Origin: Rhyacophila brunnea | Lineage: Eukaryota; Arthropoda; Insecta; Trichoptera; Rhyacophilidae | Assembly: GCA_022495005.1 (NCBI GenBank) | Contig: JAGYXB010001412.1 | Span: forward strand, 62,001-126,000 | Direction of reading: 5' to 3' | Length of the DNA: 64,000 nucleotides | Shown: in pieces, positions 11,800 through 21,429 of the stretch | Layout: each line of letters begins with the position of its first letter | How positions within the stretch are numbered: the first letter of the stretch is position 1 | Made by a program: the position numbers and the translations under genes | Notes under the pieces: model-generated | Seen by the model: only the letters and a program-made list of their open reading frames with translations | Told to the model about the DNA's origin: nothing | Database searches by the model: none

Positions 11800-12805
11800 T
11801 ACACTCTGTGGACACTGTAAACAGAAACAAATTATATGCCGCCATGCAGGAGCTAAACATACGACACAAAGTCGTGAATATGGCCAAATTAAGCATGTCA
11901 AGGGTTGAATCAAGTGTGCGGGTCCAAAATACATTATCATTACCTCTACTTACAACAAACGGTCTTAGACAGGGGGATGCACTTGCCTGCCTACTATTTA
12001 ACGTGAAAAGATTAACCATGATGCAAATAAGAAGCCAATGGCATTATATTCCATAAATCAACACAACTATTGACATATGCCGACGATATTGATGTCATTG
12101 GCCGGTCCTTAGAAGCCTTCAAAGGGGATTTACTTCCGTAGTCGGGACGGGTAGTAGGGACTCCGGATAAACGAAATTAAAACAAAATACATGCCAGTTC
12201 TCCACAGCGCAACAGATGATAATAAGACCTTCATCATTGGCAGCGATGCTTTTCAAAAATTGTGGATTCATTTGTTTATCTAGGGTCCCTTTTGTCACAA
12301 ACACTAATAACAGGAGCGATGAAATAAAACACCGGATCACCCTTGCCAACAGGTGCTATTTTGGTCTCCAAAAGCTTCTAAAGAACAAAGCACTCTCAAG
12401 GAAAACCAAAACAACCTTATATAAAACTCTCCTGCGCCCGTTATTAACATATGGATCAGAATGCTGGGCACTCAGCAAACAGGATAGAGAAATATCGATA
12501 TCTTTGAGAGGAGGTTTTGAGAAGAATCTTTGGCGCTGTTTAAGAAAGTGGCATTTGGAAGTAAAGGTATAATGAGGAGCTGTGCACACTTTATGGGGGC
12601 AAAGAGATCACGTGGCATATGAAAATGCAGAGACTGTGCTGGATCGGCCACGTGCATAGAATGCCGGTGGATATACCGGCAAGGCAGGCTATGTATGTAA
12701 CCTCCCTGTACCAAGAGATGACCTGGACCTGGCCGAAATTGACATTGCTGGACTGCGCCACGGGAGATTTCAAAATGCTCGGTCAAAACAACTGGAGAGT
12801 GTCAG
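11800..12805 (+). mobile_element. LINE reverse-transcriptase fragment (degenerate), antisense in intron
   Basis: A broken reverse transcriptase opposite to the host gene. Readable blocks: NRNKLYAAMQELNIRHKVV, then NGLRQGDALACLLFNV (RT core), then YADDIDVIGRSLEAF (catalytic box), then RCYFGLQKLLKNKALSRK, TLLRPLLTYGSECWALSK and MQRLCWIGHVHRMP (C-terminal region). Several stops and frameshifts separate the blocks. The clade cannot be called safely from this. Confidence 0.8.
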
Positions 12806-13081
12806 CACTGGATCATAATTTATGTGCTGTTATAAGTATCAAATGGCTTTCTAAAAAATATTCCAATGGGCAAGTCAACCTCATGATATCCACTGATCTT
12901 TTTGTATTGAAAGATTTTCCAAGAGATTTCACTGGTTCCTTACGCAATGACAAAAAAAATTAAAAGGGCCATGTTGCAAACATACGATCCCTCTGATGAT
13001 TTGGTTTCTTGGAAACTCGAGAGCTTGCCGACGTTATTTGTAGCATTGCAAGTAAAATTGATCTTTGTGAGCAGTGTATAC

Positions 13082-13207
13082 CTCTATGTAACGCGTCTTG
13101 CATTTTTTTTTGAAGTTCTCGTACCACATTTTGATCTGGGCGGGTGTGCGGGGACATTCGGCCTTGCATCTCTTATTCACCTCTATGCAGATCTGCGACC
13201 AAACCAT
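13082..13207 (-). CDS. Myb/SANT-like protein, exon 2 (second half of DNA-binding domain)
   Basis: A 126-nt exon (42 codons, phase 0 both sides) between an acceptor ending TTTTGCAG and a donor GTATACAC. It encodes residues 53-94, including the pattern Trp-x-x-Ile-x-x-Glu-Val-Asn (MVWSQICIEVNKRCK) and RTPAQIKMWYENFKKKCK, where the RT-x-x-Q-x-K/W-Y-x-N-x-KKK spacing is typical of the recognition-helix half of insect Myb/SANT-like domains. Joined to exon 1 it gives a continuous domain, the best evidence that the model is right. Confidence 0.8.
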
Positions 13208-13521
13208 CTGCAAAATCAAATATAACCACATCAACAACAAAATCACAGAACAGATTAATAAGATAGAAATGTGAAGGCCAGTTGCCCTAGATCTAGATTT
13301 TGAAGCCGGGCTGTTTTCATTATTTTATGACCCAACCCAAATGATCATCATGAGTGGGAATTCATTATATCGCGATTGATTGTTAATAACATTATTTTTG
13401 TCCCGCACTTATTTTGACATGTGCCCGGTGACAGGAATAGTAGTAGTAATAGAATATTTGACAGTGATCAATAAATTTAAGTCTCTCATAATAAGTGCAG
13501 AGGGGCAAAGCAGGTTAAAGT

Positions 13522-13918
13522 GGGTTTGGGTCGAAACCCCGAAGGCCGAAATCCCGAATGCTGAAATCCCGAATGCTGAAATCCCGAAAGCTGAAATCCC
13601 GAATGGCCGAAATCCCGAATGGCCGGAATCCCAAAGGCCGAAATCCCGAAAAATACAAACAGTAATAATTCTCAAGAACTACCAACTCAAAAGCAAAAAA
13701 TACTACTTTTTATAAAAGAAAATGCAACAAAAAAAAATATATCGAGTTTTTTTCGAGTTGGTAGTTGTTGAGAATTATTACTTACTGTTTATATTTTTTT
13801 ATTTTTCGGGATTTCGGCATTCGGAATTCCGGCCATTTGGGATTTCGGCTTTCGGGATTTCAGCCATTCGGGATTTCAGCATTCGGAATTTCGGCCTTCG
13901 GGATTTCGTCCGGCACCC
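13522..13918. mobile_element. Foldback transposon with tandem-repeat arms, 9-bp TSD
   Basis: A 397-bp palindromic element. The left arm holds about six or seven units close to CCGAAATCCCGAATG; the right arm holds the same units inverted; a short AT-rich centre separates them. Subrepeats are followed inward by inverted CAGTAATAATTCTCAAGAAC and CAACTC blocks. Left end GGGTTTGGGTCGAAA, right end inward GGGTGCCGGACGAAA. GGTTAAAGT is duplicated exactly at 13513-13521 and 13919-13927. A 9-bp duplication is typical of MULE-type and Drosophila FB-type elements. Open frames with repeated AEIPN or FGISA are by-products of the subrepeats. It lies in intron 1. Confidence 0.8.
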
Positions 13919-14137
13919 GGTTAAAGTATGTAGATTCGTTTTTACAACGCGGAATAAAATGAATGTTATTTTTTCTTTTTAATAAAGTATTTTCATATTT
14001 TAAATTGTTTTGTTTTCCCAATTCCCTGTTGATTGTGAAATTTCACTTTTCTTGATCATGTCCAAAACGTATCCCCCTCAATCAACGGAGGTGGCATCGG
14101 ATTCAGATATTTTATTTTTCAACTACACATTAATTAA

Positions 14138-14977
14138 GCGTAGTTATGCACAAAGCAGCCGAGCCACACAAACTCCAAACAGAGATAGAAGCACTTTTAT
14201 GTAAATTGTGTTTTTTTAAATCAGCAAAGCCTCTGTATACTGTTTATACTTTTTGAATGATAGATATTATATATATATATATGATTTTGTATAACTTTTG
14301 AAGAGATAAAAGCATATAATCTATGAAATTTTGGTGTTTTAGCAGTCCAGGGTGTTTTGTGTAAAACGATTTTTTTTGGAATGTTCATTCTGCAGAATGC
14401 AGCCATCTCTTATTTTTGTAAGAAAAGTTTTTATTTTTGATTATTTTCTTTAAAAATTGCCTTCTAAGTTACTAAATTATTATGGGAATTGCAAAATTCT
14501 GCAAATAATTCGAAAAAGTTGTAAATTATACATCAATATTTAGCTGCCCGGCACTATTTTTTATATGAAAAATCTGTATATTATATTATATATAATAAAA
14601 TGAAAACATATAATGTAATTGAGAAAATAATGTTTATTAATTGAATGTAGAAAAACACACCTTACAGTCACGATTTTAAAAATTAGGTAAGTACATAATA
14701 TTATCATTTGGCTGCTTTTTGCAGAACAAATATGGCATATTTTCAGAACGCATTTATATGACATTTTTGTATGATAGCAGCTTGGTTGCTTTACGCAAAT
14801 CGAAAATGTCATATTCTGAGATTTGCAAAATCTTTAAAACGCATTTATATGACATTTTTGTATGACAGCAGCTTGGCTGATTTGTGCAGAACGTAAAACA
14901 AACGTGTGAGATTATGGAAATCACAATAACTCATTTTTTTCAAAATTGTGGCTTGGCTGCTTTGTGCATAACTACGC
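14138..14977. mobile_element. TIR element with subterminal repeats, Harbinger-like (putative)
   Basis: Ends are inverted: GCGTAGTTATGCACAAAGCA at the left, with GCCGAGCCACA following, and TGTGGCTTGGCTGCTTTGTG plus CATAACTACGC at the right, about 30 of 31 matching. The motif CAGCTTGGCTG-TTTGTGCAGAAC recurs inside, and a 90-bp segment from ACGCATTTATATGACATTTT is tandemly duplicated (about 14748 and 14838). Flanks TAA and TCA are only a near match for a 3-bp target site. No coding remnant is seen. It lies in intron 1. Confidence 0.55.
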
Positions 14978-15053
14978 TCAATTTATGTTACATTTTAATT
15001 TGAGGAATTTATTCTTCGTACATGAGCTTGGTAAAATGAGATCATGACGGTAC

Positions 15054-15209
15054 CTGTTTGCTCCGGTTAGTGGCGTTGTTGGAGCGTCCCTGTCGGAGCA
15101 CCTCCCTGTGCTGGCTGATCAGCTCCAGCACGGTTCTCTTCTCCAGCTCCGTGAAGTTCTTTGACCGCTCCTTGTTTTTGCGAGTGCGCACCGAGTTCCT
15201 TGTCGACAT
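15054..15209 (-). CDS. Myb/SANT-like protein, exon 1 (start; first half of DNA-binding domain)
   Basis: First coding exon: ATG at 15209, then 52 codons to a donor CAG/GTACCG, phase 0. MSTRNSVRTRKNKERSKNFT is a basic N-terminus leading into the first helix (SKNFTELEKRTVLELISQHR), a classic opening of insect Myb/SANT-like domains. The domain is completed by exon 2 at RSKQ/MVWSQ. The probable role is sequence-specific DNA binding in the nucleus; targets are unknown. An in-frame open stretch extends upstream of the ATG but is crossed by an acceptor (TCTTGCAG at 15239), so that part is likely intron plus 29 nt of 5' UTR. Confidence 0.8.
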
Positions 15210-15488
15210 CTTGACCGCTTCACCCACCACTTGTGCCACTGCAAGAGACGATAATTCATTCAATATGGATTATGTAAGTCAAACTTTTGCAGTACATTAC
15301 TAAATGACTATTTAACATTCACCATGACTCTGAAAATAATTTAATTAAGTACCTACGAGAATTGATGAAAAGTCCTGACAACTCGCGATACCCAAATACT
15401 GTCTAGAACTTCCAGACAAGACAGGCTCCTACGCCATTGAAACTATTTTTTGTCAAGCAAAATAAGCAATGAATTTTTTGACTAACTA

Positions 15489-16080
15489 CAGTACTCTCTC
15501 AGTAATCTGCCACCCCAAGTGTCCAATTAGTGAAAGCAGCGGATTATAGTGCATACATACAAAATATGGTAAAAATTAAAACAGGTATTTCGTAAAAATA
15601 GTTTTTTTGAGAAATTTGTACTAGCAAATTACGGTTTTATTTATAATCAAAATCAAGTACCTATTTACTAAATTATACATATTTATAAACTAAGTTTATT
15701 AAATAAATATTAAACAATAAATCACTTGACACAAGCAGTTGTTCAGTGAGGCAGATTTTCTTGCATGGCTTAGGATTACTGACTTTCCCTATGACCAAAG
15801 CTTCATTTTGTGTGTCCTGGTTGCATTGGAGCATGGCATAATAATTATTCCTCCCTGGTACATTACTTTCTTCGCGATGAACGTACGTTTTATGAAGGAG
15901 AAGTTTCCAAAATAAACCCGTCTCATCTGCGTTGTATACTTGTATGTGGCGGACTACTGAATTTGACAATCTAATACCGGCGAATTATAGAGCTTGATTT
16001 TGTGCTTTCAACTAGTAAAAATAACAGCGGATTATAGTAGTCGTCGGCTAATCGAGCGGCGGATTACTGAGAGCGTACTG
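15489..16080. mobile_element. Pogo/Tigger-like DNA transposon remnant
   Basis: TIRs: left CAGTACTCTCTCAGTAATCT and GCC; right, read inward, CAGTACGCTCTCAGTAATCC and GCC. TA dinucleotides flank both ends (15487-15488 and 16081-16082), as expected for Tc1/mariner-superfamily insertion. The element is 592 bp, so much of the transposase is lost. The minus-strand transposase remnant is listed separately. It sits upstream of the Myb/SANT-like ATG, possibly in a 5' UTR intron or the promoter region. Confidence 0.8.
15673..15969 (-). pseudogene. Pogo/Tigger transposase fragment (DDE endonuclease)
   Basis: A minus-strand reading frame containing VYNADETGLFWKLLLHKTYV, then REESNVPGRNNYYAMLQCNQ and ALVIGKVSNPKPCKKI. 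This is the first-aspartate region (NADETGLFW) and following strand of DDE superfamily endonucleases of the pogo/Tigger/jerky type. The remainder of the catalytic domain and the N-terminal DNA-binding domain are absent, so it is a dead fragment inside the 15489-16080 element. Confidence 0.8.
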
Positions 16081-16082
16081 TA

Positions 16083-16494
16083 TTGAGTTTTGTCAATTCA
16101 GTTATGATGAAATCAGCCGCACAATGATCAAAACAGTATCGCGAAAGAATATCGTTCAAGTCTTCGATTTTCTTCCGGCTTCCCGAATGTCATTTTCTAT
16201 GTCATGCATGACTCGTCCATCCTGTGTACATAACCCAGTCATGTAACATGGCTTGATTTAATAGACTGTACAATGTGCGGGCCCCCTTACAAAGTGTACA
16301 ACTCATAATTGTATCTTCACCCAAACTGTGTCATTGATGTGTCCGAAGATACCACGCAACATGCTTCCCTCAAATGAGCCCATCATGCTTTTAGTCAAGC
16401 AACAGGCCTCCGAGCCACACATGACATCAACTGATCTTATTAGAGTTTCGTACAAGATGCATAGATGTACTGTCCAACAAGATCTTCTTGGCTA
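16083..16494. other. Non-coding stretch
   Basis: No supported gene. The last part (about 16450-16494) has faint similarity to sequence near 28480, next to the related repeat listed below. Confidence 0.4.
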
Positions 16495-16640
16495 CGTGTT
16501 AAAACTGTGAACTAACAAGCTCCTCCCATTTTTAACCGCATTTCGGTTGAAGCGTCTTTTGGTTAGCGTCGAGTTGTCCACGTGTTAAAACTGTGAACTA
16601 ACAAGCTCCTACTACTTTAACCGCAATAGCGACTTCCGGT
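16495..16640 (+). repeat. Tandem duplication (86-bp period); third copy inverted at 28552
   Basis: CGTGTTAAAACTGTGAACTA with ACAAGCTCCT begins at 16495 and again at 16581, giving an 86-bp direct repeat. The same block, including CCCATTTTTAACCGCA, recurs on the minus strand at 28552-28596. It is probably part of an unclassified dispersed element. Confidence 0.6.
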
Positions 16641-17299
16641 TATTGCCTAGATCTTCTTGTCGGACAGTAGTATCTTCATCAAACCGAAGCGACATTTGTT
16701 ACCTAGCACAATTCTTCTTTTAATTTCGATTTCTAGACTTTCGACATCGACAGATTACCCGAACCAATTTGTTACCCGTTGCTATGTATGTAATGGAACA
16801 CAATTATTATTTTTTTAATTTAGTCATCGTTTACCTTCGTCCAACCGGCACGATTCGCCATTGTCAGACATTCGAGAAAAACCAATAAAACTGATAACTA
16901 CATTATAGACTCGACACGATCACTTGAGAAGTCTTTTGTTTTAGTTTAAGTCTGCAATAAACCGTTATGAAGATATATCTGTAGCCTGAAACAGCCGTCA
17001 ACTCATATCAACATTAAAAAAAACACATAATTCACACGAGTTGTGTATCATTCATATGAAGTAACTGATATTGTTTCTATAAATATTCGAATTCAGTTAT
17101 CTATATTTTCAATTCTGTGACTAATAACTAAAGGTATGCAGTTTGAAATAAAAAAAAACGAATAAGTAGATAAAAAAAATAGATTGAACATAAAAGTATT
17201 TAACTTTGTACCAGATTATAATATTTTATAGAACAGTGATTCTCAAACAGTGTGCCGCGAGTGACTAGGAAATGTGCCGCAGGATTTCATTCCATTTCC

Positions 17300-17445
17300 T
17301 CCATAAATTATGTAAGTTTTCATCTAGAGAGGGCTGTAAGAGAAGCTCTCAAAGCAGAAGACAGAGCCGTCCTAAACGGATCCCACAAAGTATTAGACTA
17401 TGCGGATGATCTGGTGGTGCTCGGGGGAAAAAGAAACACATAAAA
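17300..17445 (+). mobile_element. LINE reverse-transcriptase scrap
   Basis: Reads HLERAVREALKAEDRAVLNG, then SHKVLDYADDLVVLGG. YADD is the reverse-transcriptase catalytic box and the preceding leucine-rich helix fits the RT palm. Only about 45 codons survive. Confidence 0.6.
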
Positions 17446-17741
17446 ACGATATTTTCACTCTGAAAATCGGAATGGCAACTGAGCGATCTTATTATTTGTG
17501 GATTTTATCAACTTAACCATGCTTCATGCTCTTGCAAAATAATTTCAAATGCCATAACAAAAATAACATATAATTAGAGTAGACCTAACATCTTTGGTTA
17601 CCTATATTATAAAATAAATATATTATAAAATAACCTATATTATAAAATAAGATCAAAAAAAGTCACCATTTTTTTCCAACATACAAAATATAAATTTTTC
17701 TATTGCTTGATATTCACCCACACTAAAAACGTAGTGGAATC

Positions 17742-17980
17742 GCCACGCGCCGCGCGGCTTAAGCGGTGGACTATAACGCCGTGGGTCCCAGGTCCGAATC
17801 CTGGGTCTGGCAAGTACACATATTGTTTTTCAATTTGTGTGTGTCAGGGTATGGACCTAATAGGTTGAGCAAGTGGCTGACATCCATTTCTCGTAAAAAA
17901 CAAAAAATCTGTCAATACAAACCTCTACTCTGTGGAGGCCCATATGATCCTGTTAGGATCGGACATGGTCGAAAGAAGAA
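17742..17980 (+). mobile_element. tRNA-derived SINE, near full length
   Basis: tRNA-like head: A-box region CGCGCGGCTTAAGCGG and B box GGTCCGAATCC inside an inverted CCCAG...CTGGG arm. The body follows: CAAGTACACATATTG, GGTTGAGCAAGTGGCTGAC, CCATTTCTCGTAAAAAAC, then the tail CTCTGTGGAGGCCCATATGA and GGATCGGACATGGTCGAAAG ending in AAGAA. Pol III-type promoter boxes are inferred from the head. No clear target duplication is visible. Confidence 0.8.
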
Positions 17981-18084
17981 ATACAAAAAAGTCATACGAC
18001 ATCCTCTAGTTATAGTTCAAACTCATTGATCTGGTTATATTTACAAGTTATTTCAACCATATTCATAGGGCGGAGGGAGATTAT

Positions 18085-18256
18085 ATGAACAGATTTTGGT
18101 TTTTACGAGAAATGGATGTTAGCCACTTGCTCAACCTATTAGGTCCATATTCTGGGTCCAAACACACATCGAAAGACAGCATGCGAATTTATTCCAGAAT
18201 TCGAACACGGGAACCATGACATTACAGGCCGACGTATTGTCGCTCGGCCATCGTGA
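18085..18256 (-). mobile_element. tRNA-derived SINE, diverged copy
   Basis: Minus-strand copy with degenerate head (B-box region GTGTTCGAATTC), the body motif GGTTGAGCAAGTGGCTAAC and the CCATTTCTCGTAAAAACC block. The CTCTGTGGAGG tail is missing. More diverged than its neighbour at 17742. Confidence 0.7.
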
Positions 18257-18320
18257 TAATTTAGAAATGATAGGTAATTTGAAAAGTGTGCCATGACATG
18301 AGAAATGTTGGGAATCACTG

Positions 18321-18789
18321 TTATTGTTGATTAAATAAAATAATATGTGTCAGTACATCACTTCAATTTTCCAGGAAGCAGTTTAATAATATGATGAAAA
18401 CGATAGTAAAACCAGAAGTATTTTGATAACAGAATATTTAATATATATAATGTATAATTTAATTAACTATTGATCACTTTCCAAACTCACATCACTATCT
18501 GATATTGGAATGGAGATAGATAGAAAAAAATGTGAATGAATTAGCTGATAACATCACAATATTGTATATACATACATATTTGCAGGGGAATATTCGAGTT
18601 AACTCCACACTGATAAAATATTACTGAGAAATATGTAATCATAATGACTTAAATACTTCACTAAATCCGTATCTGTTGCAAAATGCTTTCAACGTTAATT
18701 TATTTAGCTTCTCTCTTCTCTCGGTCCATGTCAGCTCTTTAGTTAGGCCATCCGCGCACGCAGAAACTAAAATCTGATGAACTGGTTTG
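18321..18789. other. Non-coding stretch
   Basis: AT-rich, with no supported gene or paired repeat ends. Confidence 0.4.
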
Positions 18790-19260
18790 TGATGGAACTC
18801 ATACACTGGCTAGTGACTGATGCTTAACACACGGCGCTACTGAAACCTAATAATCTCATAACTTCAAACTGTCAAACCCATTGTCTTTCTACTTCATTCT
18901 AAGCTTTTCTGTAATATGTTTACGGGAATCTTCTGGCAGCCAGGAGTATTTCTCAAAATCTGTCACATACTTTAAATTAAAAATCGGTTCGCCCATCTTT
19001 AACTTTTGATGTCTTGGCTTGTTATTTCTTGTTCAGTTCAGTTCAGTGCTACCAATATTGGTAAGAAAATATGATTCTTCACCGAATCTACTGATATTGG
19101 TACCACCGTTTTATGGGTGACTGGAAACTGGGAGTCTAGCATATTGTGTCTCTTTGGTTTCGGTTGCGAACGTTTTGAAACTGGAAGAATCCGGTCTTGC
19201 GAGCGTCAGCGAGCCACCATTGAAATACATTAGCTAGATACTGGAATTTCAGTTTCGAAT
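18790..19260 (+). repeat. Dispersed repeat family A, copy 2 (partner 9880-10340)
   Basis: Same-orientation relative of the 9880-10340 segment. Blocks such as TTGGTAAGAAAATATGATT, CACCGAATCTACTGATAT, GGTGACTGGAAAC and CATTGAAATACATTAGCTAG appear in the same order. Small gaps differ between the copies. A short open frame on the minus strand at its right edge is not supported. Confidence 0.6.
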
Positions 19261-19605
19261 TTTTAGAGTATTCACGTAAGCAGGTGTCCTTAAAGTATGA
19301 GACATTAAGCAGCCTACAAGAATCTGAATCGAAATAACTGAGGCGTCTATTTAAAAAAAATGGTAAGTCATACAAAGGGTAAAATCTAACAAAAAAGATG
19401 TACATACAAGGCCTGAATAAAAACTAACCATAAATTCGAGTGAGAAAGCATTCGCTTATATTCTCCGCAATATGCATTAGAGTAAGATAGAATTTCTATG
19501 GCTGAATTAAATATTTTTTGTACACGTCACCGGTAAATACTGGTTTAAATAACTTCATTCATTCAAAAACTGCGAACATATTGCTAAAATTTATTGTTTT
19601 TGTGC

Positions 19606-19980
19606 TAAGGCTATACCTCAGTTGAGGCATGGTCTAAAAAGATCGTGGCTAGACGATGCGCGGATTGCGGGTCGCGGATGCAAATGACGCATGCCGACCG
19701 AAATATAATTTGTCATATAAATTCAACATGCGTCCATTTAATGTTCTGTTTATTGTTCTATTAGTAACAATAATAATATATTCATTGAGATGTGTTCTTT
19801 TTCAAGTAAATGGGTAACGTTTTTAGTCATCTTTACACGATTTAAAAATTAATATCCCTGTCGCCACCACGAAACAAATTGACGTATTCATACCTCGATG
19901 TATGTTCTCCGAATGCCAGTGAGTCCAAAATTTCGTCGCGCCTATAGTTGAAAATTATTTGCCGTTTCACTGATGTATCA
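19606..19980 (+). repeat. Dispersed repeat family B, copy 1 (inverted partner 49319-49693)
   Basis: About 375 bp whose reverse complement lies at 49319-49693. Landmarks: TAAGGCTATACCTCAGTTGA at the left, GCGCGGATTGCGGGTCGCGG, AATGTTCTGTTTATTGTTCT, TAGTCATCTTTACACGATTT, TTTCGTCGCGCCTATAGTTG and GCCGTTTCACTGATGTATC at the right. Strong similarity over the whole length with few gaps. No protein and no inverted ends are visible. Confidence 0.75.
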
Positions 19981-20439
19981 TCTTAAATATAAAGTTATGT
20001 ACCTAGTCGTAATTATTTTTAGTTTATCTAGTAGAAAATATGGTTAACTATGATGTGTTTAAATTTGGTAGCCGTACTGAGAAGCAACATGATGGTAGAC
20101 GTTTCATAGTTATGTTAATAATAATAAAATTGAGGTTCCACTGTGTTCTATATTATTACTCTGAGTGTACATATTATGTGTAATTTCACACAACATGTAG
20201 GTATGTCCAAAATGTCGATTGCAGGACGGATTTTGGTCGATCGCATTCTAACGGTGCTTTTTTTTGCTTAGGTAAAAAGATTAACTGTCAAATCGAGCAA
20301 TGATACTACTGCGCTCACTTTTCGACATTTATCATAAGTATAGTCTGGCAAATCATCATGAATATAGTCACATTTGAACAACGCTGCCAAATTATATAAA
20401 TCTACTTTTAAAATCAGTCATCGATTAGCGCAACTTATA

Positions 20440-20800
20440 GACACCGTTTTACCGCAAAATTGCATTCAGCGATGAGACTAATTTTTCGCTTAACGAAGCG
20501 AAATTGCCACATATGGAGTGAAACCAATCCAAAAGAGACCCTATAGACTAAATTACATCCACAAAAATGCACATTTTGGTGCGGTTTACACGCTGGTGGC
20601 CTTATATCTTCAAAAATGAGGACGGAGATCACGTTACGGTCAATGGAGATTGTTACTGGACCATGATTAATGATTTTTTTCTTTGAAAATATAGATGACA
20701 TTGATTCGGAAGGGATGTGGTTTCAACAGGATGGTGCGATGTACCATACGGTGACAGCAACTATCGACTTATTGAAATCAAAATTTGACGATACGTTGAT
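20440..20800 (+). pseudogene. Mariner/IS630-type (DDE_3) transposase fragment, frameshifted
   Basis: Readable pieces of an IS630/Tc1-mariner-type DDE domain: FSDETNFSLNEAKLP (first aspartate region), then NEDGDHVTVNGDCYWTMIND, then after a frameshift MWFQQDGAMYHTVTATIDLL (second aspartate region, QQDGA-x-x-H). Stops and one or more shifts break the frame, so it is dead. No inverted ends were found to delimit the element. Confidence 0.8.
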
Positions 20801-20889
20801 CTATTTGTAAAATATCTAAAATTATGCCATTAAATCATAAATAGAAGAATATTTTTTATCTATTATAGTGTGATTATTTATTATATTAT

Positions 20890-21108
20890 TCGACCATGTC
20901 CGATCCTAATAAGATCATATGGGCCTCCACAGAGTAGAGGTTTGTTTTTACGGCAAATCCTGTCAGCCACTTGCTCAACATATTAGGTCCATACCCTGAC
21001 ACACACAAATTGAAAAACAATATGTGTACTTGCCAGACCCAGGATTCGAACCTGGGACTCACGATGTTATAGGCCGAGGATTAAGCCGCGCGGCCATCGT
21101 AGGTAAAT
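20890..21108 (-). mobile_element. tRNA-derived SINE, near full length
   Basis: Minus-strand copy. The head carries GGCCGCGCGGCTTAATCC and B box GGTTCGAATCC inside CCCAG...CTGGG; the body and the tail (CTCTGTGGAGGCCCATATGA, GGATCGGACATGGTCGAA) are all present. No convincing target duplication. Confidence 0.8.
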
Positions 21109-21275
21109 AGGGTGATTAGGCAGGTTTAATCGAATTTTAAAAACCATCTGCAATACTTTGTATTCTTAGTTCAATAAAAACAAATAAATATGACAAAGTT
21201 TATTGTGCACTATTTGTATCGGATCTCCACACTTCGCCACTACTATATGCTACGGTTCAGAGATGTAGACATTAA

Positions 21276-21424
21276 GCCTGGCCGCGCAATAGGCAGCCAG
21301 GCTGCGGAAGCCTGGCTACAGCAGCCACAATAAGCCAACGATATTTGGCTGCCTAGTGCGTTCACGTGAATACGTTTTAATACAATTACGAAGATCATGT
21401 TGGCTGCCTAGTGCACGGCCAGCC
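21276..21424. mobile_element. PIF/Harbinger-like MITE (TAA target site)
   Basis: A 149-bp element. Left end GCCTGGCCGCGCAATAGGCA then GCC; right end, read inward, GGCTGGCCGTGCACTAGGCA then GCC. TAA flanks both sides (21273-21275 and 21425-21427). A second internal GGCTGCCTAGTGCG block indicates an internal duplication. Class inferred from the 3-bp TAA site. Confidence 0.6.
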
Positions 21425-21429
21425 TAACT

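Larger units (their letters stand above)
8595..15238 (-). other. Gene span: Myb/SANT-like DNA-binding protein
   Basis: Five coding exons (15209-15054, 13207-13082, 10916-10832, 10752-10688, 9323-8595) join through GT-AG introns with matching phase into 1161 nt, or 386 residues plus a stop. The first coding exon has an acceptor (ends TTGCAG at 15239) 29 nt upstream of its ATG, so a separate 5' UTR exon is expected upstream. The model is inferred from splice sites, phase and domain continuity. A further in-phase exon between 13082 and 10916 is possible. The introns hold a foldback element, a Harbinger-like element, LINE fragments and a dispersed repeat. Confidence 0.75.
17234..18320. mobile_element. 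hAT-like element remnant with nested LINE and SINE insertions
   Basis: Left end CAGTGATTCTCAAACAGTGT then GCCGCGAG; right end AAAGTGTGCCATGACATGAG then a terminus that reads CAGTGATTCCCAAC inward. CAGTG ends followed by GTGTGCC are typical of hAT elements. Flanking 8-mers ttatagaa and ttattgtt match at only 5 of 8, so the boundaries are tentative. The interior is occupied by a LINE RT scrap (17300-17445) and two SINE copies in opposite orientation. Confidence 0.5.

Noticed and set aside
13380..13982. Open frames with AEIPN and FGISA peptide repeats
   Set aside because: They arise because the foldback subrepeats are read through without stops on both strands; this is not evidence of a repeat protein.
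15210..15263. Upstream in-frame extension of the Myb/SANT-like exon 1
   Set aside because: No ATG in the extension and it is crossed by a good acceptor at 15239, so it is more likely intron plus a short 5' UTR.
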